This document shows, piece by piece, positions 35,017 through 46,175 of a stretch of DNA of 64,000 nucleotides (positions within the stretch are counted from its first letter, which is position 1; each line of letters opens with the position of its first letter). The translations under genes and the position numbers were made by a program. The stretch is from Anaeramoeba flamelloides. Taxonomy: Eukaryota > Metamonada > Anaeramoebidae. Below the pieces are notes generated by a model. It was not told where the DNA came from, did not search any database, and was given only the letters and a program-made list of their open reading frames with translations. The stretch covers positions 6,160,501-6,224,500 of the forward strand of contig JANTQA010000012.1 of assembly GCA_027625915.1 (NCBI GenBank). Direction: 5' to 3'.

Positions 35017-35215
35017 CAGCCAGTTCCACTTTTAAGGTACAAACTTCAACGAAATTTAAATTACAATAAAAATCTCAAATTAAGGCACACATTTCAAGAT
35101 TCTAGAAATATAATTTGTAAATAAAAAATCGATTACAAATTTTGTTCCTTAATTTGAGATTTTTTTGTGCCTTAAATTTCATTGAAAGTTTGTTGATTAA
35201 TTGTGGAACTGGCTA
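35017..35215. repeat. Palindromic MITE (CAGTCAGTTCCAC family), full copy
   Basis: It runs from GCAGCCAGTTCCACTTTTAA to GTGGAACTGGCTATA, with AACGAAATTTAAAT and its inverted partner inside. It is about 199 bp, with TIRs covering most of its length. Confidence 0.85.
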
Positions 35216-36556
35216 TATGAATAAATCTTGAATTTTTTTGTGTACTTTTATACTAAAAAGGATATATACACAAATAATAGAACCGGTAAGTTGTAAAGTT
35301 TTTTATTTGTTTTAAACCCCAGAAAAAAAAGTAGGAAAAAAGTAATGTAAAGTAATAATATTTAAAAAAAAAAAAAAAAAAGTATATATTAATATAATTG
35401 GTAATTAATAGAAATAAATAATAAATAGAACAAATGATAAAGCTTATTTAAATAAAAAAAAAACTCCCAAAACCACAGTCAAGATACTTGTGGTTAACTT
35501 TAATTTATTGTTTGAAAGTTATCATGAGGGTAATTTGATAGGTAATAATTTAAAAGTAGCAATTTTTTCTTGTTAATCAAATTTGAATGATGGAATTTTT
35601 TTTTATCTTGAATTTTTTTTTGCCTTTACCTCTACTTTTCTATACACAGGTTACACATCATGTCTTGCCTGATTACCCCAGTTTTAGTAAAATCACTAAT
35701 TATTTTTTTTTTTTTTTTTCTTTGAAACTCTTCTTACATATAAATAGAAATTGTACAAGGTATAAATTAAAAAAAAAAAAAAAAAAAATAAAAAGTCATG
35801 ATTAATTTTATATCAAATAATTTTAACTTTTAAATTTGGTCTAAAAATAATTGTTTAAAATTGTATTTTTCTAAAATTTTATATTGCATTTGATAAAGTA
35901 ATGATAATATTTTCTCAAAGGTTTGGAAAAAAGAAAAATTTTCTTGTTATTTATCAACCAATTCAAACCCAAGAAGTAATCAATAACTTTTTTTAAAAAT
36001 AATTTGATAAATTATCTATTCTAAAATTTATAGGAAATCATTTTTCATTATTTTTAGAATATACTATTAAAATTATCGATCACAATTTATTGTATTTAAG
36101 TCTACAATATAAAGATATATATCTCTTAATTTCAATAGATTTATTTTATTTGGGAAATACTACAAATACTTCATGTTTTAAGATACAATGTGAATCTAAC
36201 ATAGTTTAAATGTAATCAATTTTTTTGATCAGCAACAAATATTTGCAAACATTATAATAATCTTCTCAAATTATTCTTTCAAAATTCCTCTTATAAATTA
36301 GATCTTTTTTAAATTCAAATTAAATGTTTGATCATTTTATTTGTGGACGAGATTTCTTGATTCATTGTAAATTATTAAAAATTAATCAATACAGTTATTC
36401 CCAAAATTTTGAGTCAACAATAAATCTAAGATCTCAAATCATTACCAGATTTAAAACCTGGTTAATTTTCAGTCTCATAAAGCTCGATTTCATATTCAAG
36501 TGGATGAAATAAATTTTTCATTTTCTTCAGCTTTAATTTTACTTTTTGTTTCTTTA
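35216..36556. other. 5' flank of MON1
   Basis: AT-rich with A-runs at 35360-35385 and 35770-35790. The plus frames at 35587-35805 and 36324-36512 have no recognisable domain. The MON1 promoter must lie here. Confidence 0.45.
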
Positions 36557-39488
36557 ATGACAAATTTAACTGAACAACAAGCAAGTGAAGATCAAGCAAT
36601 TGTTCAAAGTAAAGAAATTTCTGGAATTCAAAAAGAAACAAAAGAAATAGAACAAGAAAAAAATGAAGAAGAACAAGAAACAAAAGAAAATGAAAAAGAA
36701 ACAAAAGAAAAAGAAATAGAAAAAGAAACAGACATTAAAAAAGAAACCGAACAACAAACAAATAAAGATCAAATAGTTGTTCAAAATAATGAAATTTCTG
36801 GAATTCAAAAAGAAACAAAAGAAATAGAACAAGAAAAAAATGAAGAAGAACAAGAAACAAAAGAAAATGAAAAAGAAAAAGAACAAGAAGGAAAAGAAGG
36901 AGAAGAAAAAAAAGAAGAAGAAAAAGAAGAAGAGGAGGAGGAGAACATTTCTTCAACGCAAGTAGGAGAAGAGGATTTAAAAAAAAATGCAGAAAATTTC
37001 AATCAACAACTCTCACAGTTTCGAGGAAGAAGATACCAAAAACATGAGGAAGAAGGACTGTATGACGAGAAATGGAGGAACCACAAAAAGCATTACTTAG
37101 TGCTTACCCAGGCTGGAAAGCCAATTTATACACGATATGGATCCAGCTCAAAGCTTTCAAGTTTCATATGCGTTCCTCAGGCATTGGTAGCCTTTGTCAC
37201 AGATCTTGGTGATGAAATTAAGTCTTTAAAAGCAGGGAAGCATAATATTGTATTTGATATTAAAGGTCCAATAATTTTGGTTTGTGTCTCCAAGTTGGAT
37301 GAGTCCACAGAACAAATTCTAAAGCAATTGAAATATTTATATTCGCAAATTGTATTTTTTTTATCAATAAGGGGGATCGAAATGTTAAATGATCGTCCAC
37401 AGCTAGATCTTCGGGTTTACTTAGGAGGCACTTACAAATTTTTTGATTCTTTAATCCATCGGATGAATTCTTATGATTTCATTACAGATTCTACCAAATT
37501 TTTAAAACTAGGAATCAGCATAAGAGAAAAAGTTGCCAATGCTTTGCTTGATACCAAATCTAAATTTTTAAGGTTTGCAATATTGTCATCAGACTCCGGT
37601 ATCATCCAATTAACACAAACAAAAAAAAAGACTCTTTCCACCCATGATCTTTTCTTATTGCAAAATTTTTCTCAAGACCCTGCTTTTAGGTCAAACGAAA
37701 TTTGGTCTCCTTTATGTTTACCAGACTACAACCCAAAAGCTTTAGTACATGCTTATTTAAATTACATTGATCAAAAACAAAAAATTTGTTTATTGTTCAT
37801 TAGTTTAGACCCCACTGGATTTATGATGTTAAAAACCCAATGTGAGAAGGTTGTAAAGGTTTGGTGATTTAATTTTAGATATATTACTATTTTTTTTTTG
37901 GATTCAATTCATTATTTGTTTTATAAATATTCAAAGATCAGTCAAACTGTGCAAAAAAAAATACATTATGTGATTCTTTTTGAAAAAAAAATTCTTTATT
38001 TTTCTCAATTAATACCAGATGGAAAAATCAATTATTTTTTTTCAATTACTAAAAAAATTTTCAAAGACAAAATAATTTTAGTTTTTAATATGATAAATAA
38101 TAATATTTTTAAAGATCATTTAAGAATAATACGTCATTCTTTAATTATATCCAATCTAAATTTTGTTTCAGTCAAAGAGACCCAACATTTTTTTTCAAAT
38201 ATCAATTATTTTATATAATTGGCCTTTGAAGAACAAATAAGAAATAAACAGAATAATACACATTAAAGAATTGTTGATATATGTCTGAAAGAAAACTAAT
38301 TAATCAATAAATTTTTTTAAAAATTGGAAAACTCAAATTCTTAGTGTCACCATTGTGAAAAATAAGAATGCTCGTTTTAATCTTCCACTGGTATTTGAAT
38401 AATAAATAGGAAACACTTTTCACTTCATTTTTCATACTTTTCTTCTAGAAATCAAGTCCCCAAACGAAGCGTGTTGGGATTTGTGGCCTCTATTTGAAAA
38501 AGGAAATGAAAATGAAGTGAAAAATTTTCACATTTATTGTTCAAATATCAGGATCAAAGATCGAATAAAATTGTAATTGAAATCAATATGATTTCTCAAC
38601 AATCATTTTCACTGTCACAACAACATTAGAATAAAACGTTTTTACCAAGTGACTATCGATCTGGTAATAAAAAAAATTTTTGCAACTGAATTAGGTGTCA
38701 AAAAAGAAATTAGAAAGAAAAAAAAGAACAAATGATGTACAAAAATATGAAAATTTTGAAAATTTCCAAAATAAATTTTTTCTTCTAATATCAATACAAA
38801 CCCTTTAAACACATGTATTTTGCCCATTACAACCGGGTCGCTTTGACTGGAAAATAGTTTATATAGATATATATGTCACAGGTATGACGATTTTTTTGAT
38901 TTCATTAAACGTGTTTTACACTTGTGAACGACGCGTAAAATTCGTTTATCTGATATAAATAAATATATGTAATAAAAACACAAAAAAAATAGGTGAGCTG
39001 ATCTAATTTGGAATTGGTAAAAAAGTTAAATTTTGACCACTTTTCTTCTCCAACTAGTAATTTTTTTAAAAAAAAAATTAATTCTTTTTCTCAGTGTTTA
39101 AAGAGTTTACAATTTTCAAGAGTTTTAAACGGAAACCCTGCTTTGGATTGTTTTGGTGTTTTCAAAATAGAAAATCAAACTATTTTCATGGTTTTAAATG
39201 CAAAACCCTCCACTTATATGGAAATTCGCGAATTCTCATTGTTTTTCAAGGTTTTTAAGGCAATTACGTTCTACCTGTATATAATTGTTTTTTTTTTTTT
39301 AGTTTTTTTCGTTTCCATTTTTTCACATCCCAGAAACAAAAAGATTGATTTCAAAAGAATTCGAGAACTTTTTCAAAAAATAAAAAAATAAAACAACGAA
39401 TGAAACAAAAAAACATGTAAAAAATTCGAAAAAACATGATTTTATAAGTCTTTCGTTATTTTAAAACCGAAAAGTGTACTACATGTGG

Positions 39489-39549
<61 letters not shown>

Positions 39550-41980
39550 ATGTATATAAGGTATTTCCACAAAAGTGGTACTGTGCATTTTTTTTTATAT
39601 TTCAAAAAATATTCTCTTTGGGGGTATTTCTGTCCACAGTTTAGTAATATAAAATTAAGAGAAATATTAAGACTAACTAATTCAATGCCTATTGTTTTCA
39701 TATCAAAATATTTACATCAAACTATTTCCAAAAAATGAAAAAAAGTTACACATAGCTTTATACGAAACAGGGCATGGTCCATTTCAATGAAAAATGGGCA
39801 ATATGATAAGTACACACATTATTTTTTAAATAATGTAATGCAGTTATAAGTTTTTCCTTCAATTCAAAAATTTATCAAGATTAAACCTCGATAAAAAATT
39901 TTTTAATTACGATCAAAAAGGAAAATAATAAACACCACTTTTCACACTCACAAAATATATCAGATAAAATCGAGATCCAAAAATTTGATACCTTTATGAA
40001 AATAACCTCTTAAAAATAACTAATTTGGATTATTATCAAGAATCAATTAATGATGAACAACAATTTTGGGGACTTAAATTGTAATATTCAAATATAGTTT
40101 AATAAAGATATTATAAAATAAATTTGCCCCGCTTTTTGGAAATAGTTTATATATATATAACCCAATTCAAAATTTTTTAACACACCAAAAATCAATTTTT
40201 GAAATTAAAATCTTATTTAATCAATTCAAGAGGAAATACCAAATTAGAACCATCCACTAAATGGAATATTAACAATTGTTTATAAAATTACAATACTCCA
40301 CAAAACAAAAAAATAAAAAATTATCAATACAAATAAATCATGGGCGTGTTAAAAAATTTGGATGATCAGATCAAAAAAAGTATTGGTATATTTTGTTTAA
40401 ATTCTATTAGGAATATTGATCAATCAAAGGGTTAGAAACCATTTACTAATTTTATTTGAGTTCTTTTATTTGGAACAACTCAACTTTAGCATAATATCAA
40501 ATGTTAGAAAAAAATTTTGATCAACCAAAATAAGTTACCTAATTCAAAAAATGAAATGAAAATAAAAAACTAAAAGATGAAAAAATGATTTTCATATTTT
40601 ACAAAAATCAAAATTATTTCTAATTTGAATGAAATTGTATTCTTGTGTTTGTTTGAACTGTTTTAACTCTGTGGAAAATTTTAAATTTTAATTTATATTA
40701 AGAGAAATCCGTAGATATTGGAGAACCTATAAGTTTCATTTTTTTAAACATTTATACAAATAATAATAAAGTTCTTGAAGGCAGCATGTAATATCACAAT
40801 ATTAAAAATAAAATCGCGATAATATTAAAAAAAATTGCAATTAGTCCTACTTTATCAGGAAAAATCATAAAATCCAGATAAATCCATATTATGAGGAATA
40901 AAATAAAAATCCAATAAATCTTCTATTTCTGAAGAAGAAACTAAAAAATATCATATTTTCTTGAACCCAAGCTAGAATTAGATGAATTAAATGAAAATAG
41001 GATTTTTAAATTCATATGGGAAATTCTTTAGAAATGGGAAAGTAATTTGTTAATCAAATATTTTCCAAACAAAAGTTTTTCCATTCAGAATTAAAAATAA
41101 AACCAAATTAAGACAAGAAGAAGTAATTGTATCAAAATTCACAGATAATATCAAGAAATAAATCATTTTTATTTTTTCTTGATCAATTTTTTCATTTTTT
41201 TTATTTTCATTTTTTAAATTGGTATGTAAATATATTATATTAGGATATCTGACACTCTCATATTTATTAAAATATTAATGTATTTGGTTAAAGAAATGAT
41301 TTTAATAATTCAGTTTCGTAAACCGTGTCACTAAAAAATTGTGAAATGTACTTATTCCATTAACAAACTTTGAATTAAAGTTCTCAGTTTTGTGATGAGT
41401 TCTATTTTTTTTTTTTTTTTCTTTTTTATTCCTGTATATTGTTGACCATCTTTAATTTAAATTTCAAATTGCTTTTTAAATTATTCATTGATTTAATTTG
41501 TTTCATTTTTTTCTCATTATTATTTATTTATAAAAAAAAAAAAAAAAATAGAATTTGGAAAAGGATGGTACACTTGATAAAATTATTGATGCTGTTGAAA
41601 GTGCAGAATCTTTTAATGTGAAAAAATTACAAATAAAAAAATTGAAACATATTTTATATGTAAATCGTGGAAACAATCAATGTTTCACAGTAAAACCTTC
41701 TTTGCCGTATAGTTTAAAAGATGAAAAAAAAAGATTATATTCCCTTTATAAAACAGCAAGGTCTGAATTATTGCTAAACTCAAAACTTCAAAATAAAAAA
41801 TACTTGTCAACTTCGGAAAGGGAAACTTTACTTGTAACAATCACAGATTATTATGAATTATATACTGTATTTCATCCTTTAATTTCGAAAAATGAGGTAA
41901 ATGAAGGCGAATTGCAAGTATTAAATTTTATAAAAAAAAATGAAGAGTCTTTATTTTCTCAAAATATTCAATTTTGGTAA
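36557..41980 (+). CDS. mon1: MON1 homolog (vacuolar fusion protein), two exons
   Basis: Exon 1 is 36557-37858 and exon 2 is 41552-41980, joined in phase 0 across a GT-AG intron of 3,693 bp. The product is 576 residues. Residues 1 to about 140 are Glu/Lys/Gln-rich and contain a 59-residue tandem duplication. The conserved body begins at about 170 (HKKHYLVLTQAGKPIYTRYGS, matching the MON1 first longin domain) and continues through LKQLKYLYSQIVFFLSIRG, DLRVYLGGT and WSPLCLPDYNPKAL. Exon 2 adds LKHILYVNRGNNQ and YELYTVFHPLISK, matching the C-terminal longin region of MON1 (HFLYKSK and FELYMCYSPL in animals), and ends QFW near the usual end point. MON1 pairs with CCZ1 as the guanine nucleotide exchange factor for Rab7 on late endosomes. 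The ATG at 36557 is the first in frame; upstream codons lack a Met. Confidence 0.92.
36569..36878 (+). repeat. 177 bp tandem duplication inside MON1
   Basis: The unit starting TEQQ (codon 5) recurs at codon 64; NEISGIQKETKEIEQEK and the next 17 residues are nearly identical in both. The DNA is also almost identical, so the duplication is recent. It keeps the reading frame and lies in the low-complexity N-terminal tail. Confidence 0.85.
38216..38870 (+). repeat. Dispersed repeat ending CTTTGACTGGAAAAT, copy 2
   Basis: It is the counterpart of 11334-11905 (GGCCTTTGAAGAACAAATAA, TTTTTACCAAGTGACTATCG, TTTTTTCTTCTAATATCAAT). It is longer than copy 1 because of an insertion at about 38413-38527. 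Confidence 0.65.
38413..38527. repeat. Small inverted-repeat insertion inside the preceding repeat
   Basis: The ends CTTTTCACTTCATTTTTCAT and ATGAAAATGAAGTGAAAAA are inverted copies of about 20 bp. The middle is less AT-rich. The sister repeat at 11334 lacks this segment, which marks it as a later insertion. One other region with a GTGAAG/CTTCAC pair lies at 57980-58092. Confidence 0.6.
39002..39391 (+). CDS. Unassigned open frame within the MON1 intron
   Basis: About 129 codons stay open, with coding-like segments (LNGNPALDCFGVFKIENQ, AKPSTYMEIREFSLFF) and a hydrophobic stretch (about 17-20 residues, YLYIIVFFFLVFF) followed by a basic end RELFQKIKK. There is no ATG until codon 63, so it would need an upstream exon or start at that Met. 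I do not recognise the family. It could be an exon of a nested gene or a relic of one; its composition is less AT-driven than the neighbouring frames. Confidence 0.3.
   Translation, partial: SNLELVKKLNFDHFSSPTSNFFKKKINSFSQCLKSLQFSRVLNGNPALDCFGVFKIENQTIFMVLNAKPSTYMEIREFSLFFKVFKAITFYLYIIVFFFLVFFVSIFSHPRNKKIDFKRIRELFQKIKK
39490..39548. repeat. (TA)n(TG)n microsatellite
   Basis: About 26 bases of TA pass directly into about 32 bases of TG. The overlapping frames on both strands are products of this repeat. Confidence 0.95.
40155..40705 (+). repeat. About 540 bp dispersed element (AACACACC...GTGTGGAAAA), copy 2
   Basis: It starts TTCAAAATTTTTTAACACACC; the end CTGTGGAAAATTTTAAATTTT is an imperfect inverted counterpart. 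The copy at 50862-51395 is similar along the whole length in the same orientation. Confidence 0.75.
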
Positions 41981-42739
41981 GTATTAAAATAAATATATAA
42001 TTCTAAATACATTTTTGGCTATTATTTGTTTTAATTTTTTTTTTGGTTATTACACAAAAAAAGCTTTCTGAAAAATGGTTTCTAAAGTATAGAAAAAAAT
42101 TAAAATTCATTTGTTTAAAAATATTTTGCAACAATATATCAACATCTACCAACCAATTTTAAGATTGTATTTGGTATATTCTGATTTACAAAATGGTTGT
42201 TAAATTATTATGAAAAGGCCAATGAAAAAAATAAATTAAATTTTTTAGTTTCAAATACAATAATAAAAAAAGCAGTTGGTCAAGAAGTATTATCCACAAT
42301 ATTTTTACAAATTAAAATTTTTCGAAATACTTATTGTATCTTTTTTCTAATGCTTTTAATCATATTTAGAAAAATAACAACAAGGTGACTACAAAAGTTA
42401 TCAACCAATTTCCAAGATTTTAGCCAATAATCATTTTCTGAAAGAAAATATATTTTTAAAAGTGGTTTATGTTTTCGAAAAAAAAATATAGTTATGAAAT
42501 AAAAGTTTTTAGACAATCCAAAAACAATTTAACATCAAAACAAAATCTGAAAAGAAAAAAATAAGGATTTTATATTAAAATCTATTCTTTCCAATATTAT
42601 TCTTTATTTTATTTTATTAATTTATGAAGATTGGTTTCAGTGTATATTTTTGTATTAAATAAACTATTTTTCAAAAATACTTACTCACTTTATAATGTTA
42701 TTGGAAGTGTGTTTGTTAATTTTATCATAGATTCTTATC
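41981..42739. other. 3' flank of MON1, no supported feature
   Basis: The plus frame at 42197-42388 lacks an ATG start and a recognisable domain. Nothing else is seen. Confidence 0.4.
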
Positions 42740-43980
42740 GAAAAAATTATTTCAATTTTTCGGAATATAATCATTTTTTCTAATTTCCACAAATTTTTAT
42801 TTTGCTTTTTCAATTTTATTTTTTCTAATTTCTTTTCTTTTTTTTTTTTCTATTTTTTTGAATAAAATATTCATTTTTTTTTCTTTTATTTTTTTGCAAA
42901 AGATAAAGTTGAGAAAAAAAAGTATCTTAGAAAATACCAATAAACATTAAGAAAATTGAGACTATGTGATGTCTTTGAAAATGACTATATCTTGATTATA
43001 ACTAAAAAATCTTCTTTAAAAAGTACGTTTTCAGTGAAAGTTCAGTAAAAAAAAAATCCGTAATGCTTTTTCAAAAATTGTGTTTCACTTTTTTTTTGTT
43101 TTTGGTTTTATTTTTTTTTAATTTTCAAAATATCAGGCTTTTATATGATTAGAATGATTTAAAAATGAATATATAATTGGATTTAATAACTTAGTTGTTC
43201 TTTGGATACTAAAAAAGTTTGTTTTTTTTTTTTTTTTCAATTTATCATTTAAGGCAAGTCACCATTTTTGAAAGGTGGTTTCACTCTTTAATTTGAAAAA
43301 AAAAAATTTTTTTTATCATTTTGGATATATAAACTTCATTTTTCTCAAAGTTTCCAAACTAAAAATGAAATATTAAATTTTTTTAAGAACGGCCAATAGG
43401 TGGTTGTTTAGAAACACAAGAATTAATAAAGTTCAGATGAAGGTTGATATTCATCAAAGAAAATATCTAAATAAACAATAAATATTTGAAAAAAATAAAA
43501 TGCTAAAAACATTTTTTGTCTTCTTTCATTGTAATATCTTATGCAAATTTTCCCACTATCTTAAATTAAAATTTTTGACAATAATTGGTTTTTAATAGTT
43601 TTTATGTTGCTTATAATAAAAGATGAGAAAGCCTCAATTTTTTGATAATAAGATTTTTTTAATTGAAAATGTAAAGATTTTTGAAAGAATTTACCAACAC
43701 CCCATTTCACAGAAAATTAATTCAGGTTTACAAACATTTTTTTGACCAAATTTGCTTTAAAAGAAAGAAAAAAGGAAGAATGAAAAGAAATCAAAAAAAA
43801 AAGAAAAAAAAAGTAAAAAAAAAAAAACAAAAAAACAAAAAAATTGCCAAAAAAAAAAAAAAAAATACTCTTGATCTCAAAATTGAAAATATATTTAATG
43901 AAGAATAATGGATTAAACTCATAAAATATCCTCTATTTCTTTAATAAAACTACGCCCTTTGACTGAAAAAGAGTTTATTT
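42740..43980 (+). repeat. Dispersed DNA element with CTTTGACTGAAAAAGAG end
   Basis: The left part (42770-43090) matches 24140-24420 and 33870-34200 (TTTTTCTAATTTC, T-rich tract, AATAAACATTAAGAAAATTGAG). The right end AATAAAACTACGCCCTTTG, then ACTGAAAAAGAGTTTATT, is the inverted form of their outer ends, so this may be an element of about 1.2 kb with inverted ends. The poly-Lys frame at 43681-43908 lies on an A-rich tract inside it. Confidence 0.45.
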
Positions 43981-44210
43981 TGAAAATTACTTTTTGATCC
44001 AAGATCTTTTATTAACCAATAGTGTTTATTATAAGTGAGGTTATCACAAAGTGAAAAATTATCAAATGTTTAATTTTTTTTTGAAAAAAATTTTTCATGA
44101 TTGTGGGGTATAATGTAAATGCTAAGAACCTTTTTAATTTAATTTCCTTTCAATAATCTCAGATTAAAATGATAGATTTTAGTATTATTAATGATTAGTA
44201 TTTGAATTGT

Positions 44211-44407
44211 ATACCCAATTCCACTTTTGAGACACAAACTTTCAACCAAATTTAAGAACATAAAAAATTTCAAATTAAGACACAAAATTCAAATTATAAT
44301 AAAATAAATTGTAAAAAAAAAATTCCAAAAAATGTACTTAAATTTAAGATTTTTCTATCACTTAAATTTCCTGGAATATTTGTCTCTGAAAAGTGGAACT
44401 GGCTGTA
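44211..44407. repeat. Palindromic MITE (CAGTCAGTTCCAC family), more diverged full copy
   Basis: The left end TACCCAATTCCACTTTTGAG and right end AAGTGGAACTGGCTGTA flank two arms with ACAAACTTTCAACCAAATTTAA and its inverse. The size equals the other copies. Confidence 0.8.
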
Positions 44408-44574
44408 TCGTGGTCTTTTAAATATTCCAAGATAATTTTGACAAGTACATTTATATAAATGTAAAGTTGGATAGATAATCATATTAATAATAAGATTATG
44501 ATAAAGAGCGCCCAGAATTTCTCTTTTTAAATAGTTCTCTTTTTTAAAGGGGTGAAAGAACAAGATATTTTAAT

Positions 44575-45380
44575 CTGATAAATACAGGTATCAAAGTAAA
44601 GGTCAATTTGGTCTAACCCTAAAATGGAACCCTCGGCAAAATACAAAAAAAGGCCAGCTTACAAAAATAATATAATTGGAAATAGGAAGAAACGGGGTAT
44701 AAAACATGATCCTTAAGAGGAAAAATAATTTCAGCATGGAATTAAGAGACACTAAACTGGATCACCAAGTAGAAGTCTTTTAAAATAGACAAAATAAAGA
44801 AAATTTATTAAAAAATTATCGGGAAAGAAGAAATCCAAAAAGATATAATTATGCTCACACCAAATCCATAAATTGCAAAGATTAGTCTTCACAAGAAGAT
44901 CAAAACTAGAAACTGAAAAAAAAAACCTTCAAATCACACAATTTACAGCAATTTTACCTAAAAAACATACATTAATAAACTGGAAATCATCAAAATCCTT
45001 TATTCAAAAATGAATCCTTCACAAATAAAAAGAAAAAAAAACGTCCAATGGAAAAGGTACAAAAATTCACAATATTTACATGCTTTAAAAAACATCATTA
45101 ATAAAAAAGACCATTACATATTACGATATAAGAAATCTGAAAAAAACATAAAATAATAGGAAAATGAACTTTAAAAAATCATAAATTATAATTTCAGCAT
45201 CATGCCCCATAAGATACAGATGAATAACCAATTAGAATTAACATAAAAAAATCTATGGAATTACTAAAGAATACTTCTTGATAAATATGACTCAACATGT
45301 TATAAAGAAAAAGAGCTTAATCTAAATAATATCCAAATAACATATAACATCAAGTAAAAATCGATCAAATAGCTTTGAGT
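44575..45380 (+). pseudogene. Decayed coding remnant, A-rich on the plus strand, probably from a mobile element
   Basis: Base composition changes from T-rich to A-rich here. One plus frame reads protein-like between breaks (GQFGLTLKWNPRQN; NFSMELRDTKLDHQVEVF; NYRERRNPKRYNYAH; then ALKNIINKKDHYILRYKK in another frame). It is broken in several places. I cannot name the family; the A-rich sense strand is like many LINE coding regions. Confidence 0.35.
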
Positions 45381-46175
45381 TTTTTCTTATCAGTTTTTTT
45401 AAATTCTTTATTTTTAATATCTTAACTATTTTATACTTCATTTTATCTTAGAAAACTAAATGAAGTTTAAAATTATTCGAATGACTATGACCAGAAACTA
45501 GAAATATATCTAAACTTTTTTTGAATTAGGAGACACACATTTATTCTATTCAAAATTTTCTCTTGGCCTGATTAAGTGTTTTCAATACTTAATTCTTAAC
45601 AACAAATCCAAAACTATATAATTTACAGTTACTTATTTCAAAAAAAAAAAATCTTGTGAAGTGTGTGATTTAAACATTTGACTTGTATTTAAAAACAATG
45701 TGAAAGGAAATAAAAAGTAAAAAAATTATAAAAAGTAGTTAAAATTTATTTGTATTTTTTTTTTTTGGGTGGGGATAAACAAAATAAACAGGAAAAAACA
45801 GGAAAAAACAGGAAAAACAGATAAAACAAAATAGAAAATTTAAAAAATGTGATAAAGGTAAAAAAAAAAAAAAAAATAATAAAGAAATGTGTTTGTTTTC
45901 ATTTAAGATAAATTTTTTTATCAAAAATGATCAAAGAAAAAAAAAAGAAAATCTAATTTATCACATTAAATATTTATGAAAAAAAATTTTTCATAAGGTT
46001 GTATTAAATTAAAAACTAAAAAAATAAAAAAGTGGAAATAAATAAAATAAAATAAAAAAAAAAATCAAAAATAAAAACAAGAAAAAACAAGAAATGAATA
46101 ATAAATAAATTACATATTAAAAGAATTGTTAAAAGATCCACGATTGATATCAAAATATGAAAGACAATTGATGAA
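45381..46175. other. 3' flank of the MYB gene
   Basis: AT-rich with an A/T-run region at 45755-45870, including an exact CAGGAAAAAA triplication near 45790-45815. No gene is supported. Confidence 0.45.

Larger units (their letters stand above)
37859..41551 (+). other. Giant intron of MON1
   Basis: It opens with GTTTGGTG and closes with an A-rich tract and ATAG. It contains a dispersed repeat (38216-38870) with a smaller insertion, an unassigned open frame (39002-39391), a TA/TG microsatellite (39490-39548) and a 540 bp element (40155-40705). A 107-codon Ile/Asn/Phe-rich frame at 37898-38218 has no start and no convincing match. 40706-41551 shows nothing clear. Confidence 0.85.

Noticed and set aside
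36462-37002. Several Phe/Leu/Ser-rich minus-strand frames
   Set aside because: They are shadows of the GAA/AAA-rich coding sequence of the MON1 N-terminus.
37898-38218. 107-codon frame after MON1 exon 1 containing HYLFYKYSK, which resembles the MON1 motif HFLYKSK
   Set aside because: Its phase does not fit any usable donor, the remainder does not follow MON1, and the true MON1 continuation is at 41552-41980.
38440-38500. Short plus-strand reading TKRVGICG that recalls ribosomal protein L37A (KVGI)
   Set aside because: Only a few residues match, no continuation follows, and it lies inside a small inverted-repeat insertion.
43681-43908. Poly-lysine protein frame
   Set aside because: It is produced by A-runs inside a repeat; no domain or start context supports it.
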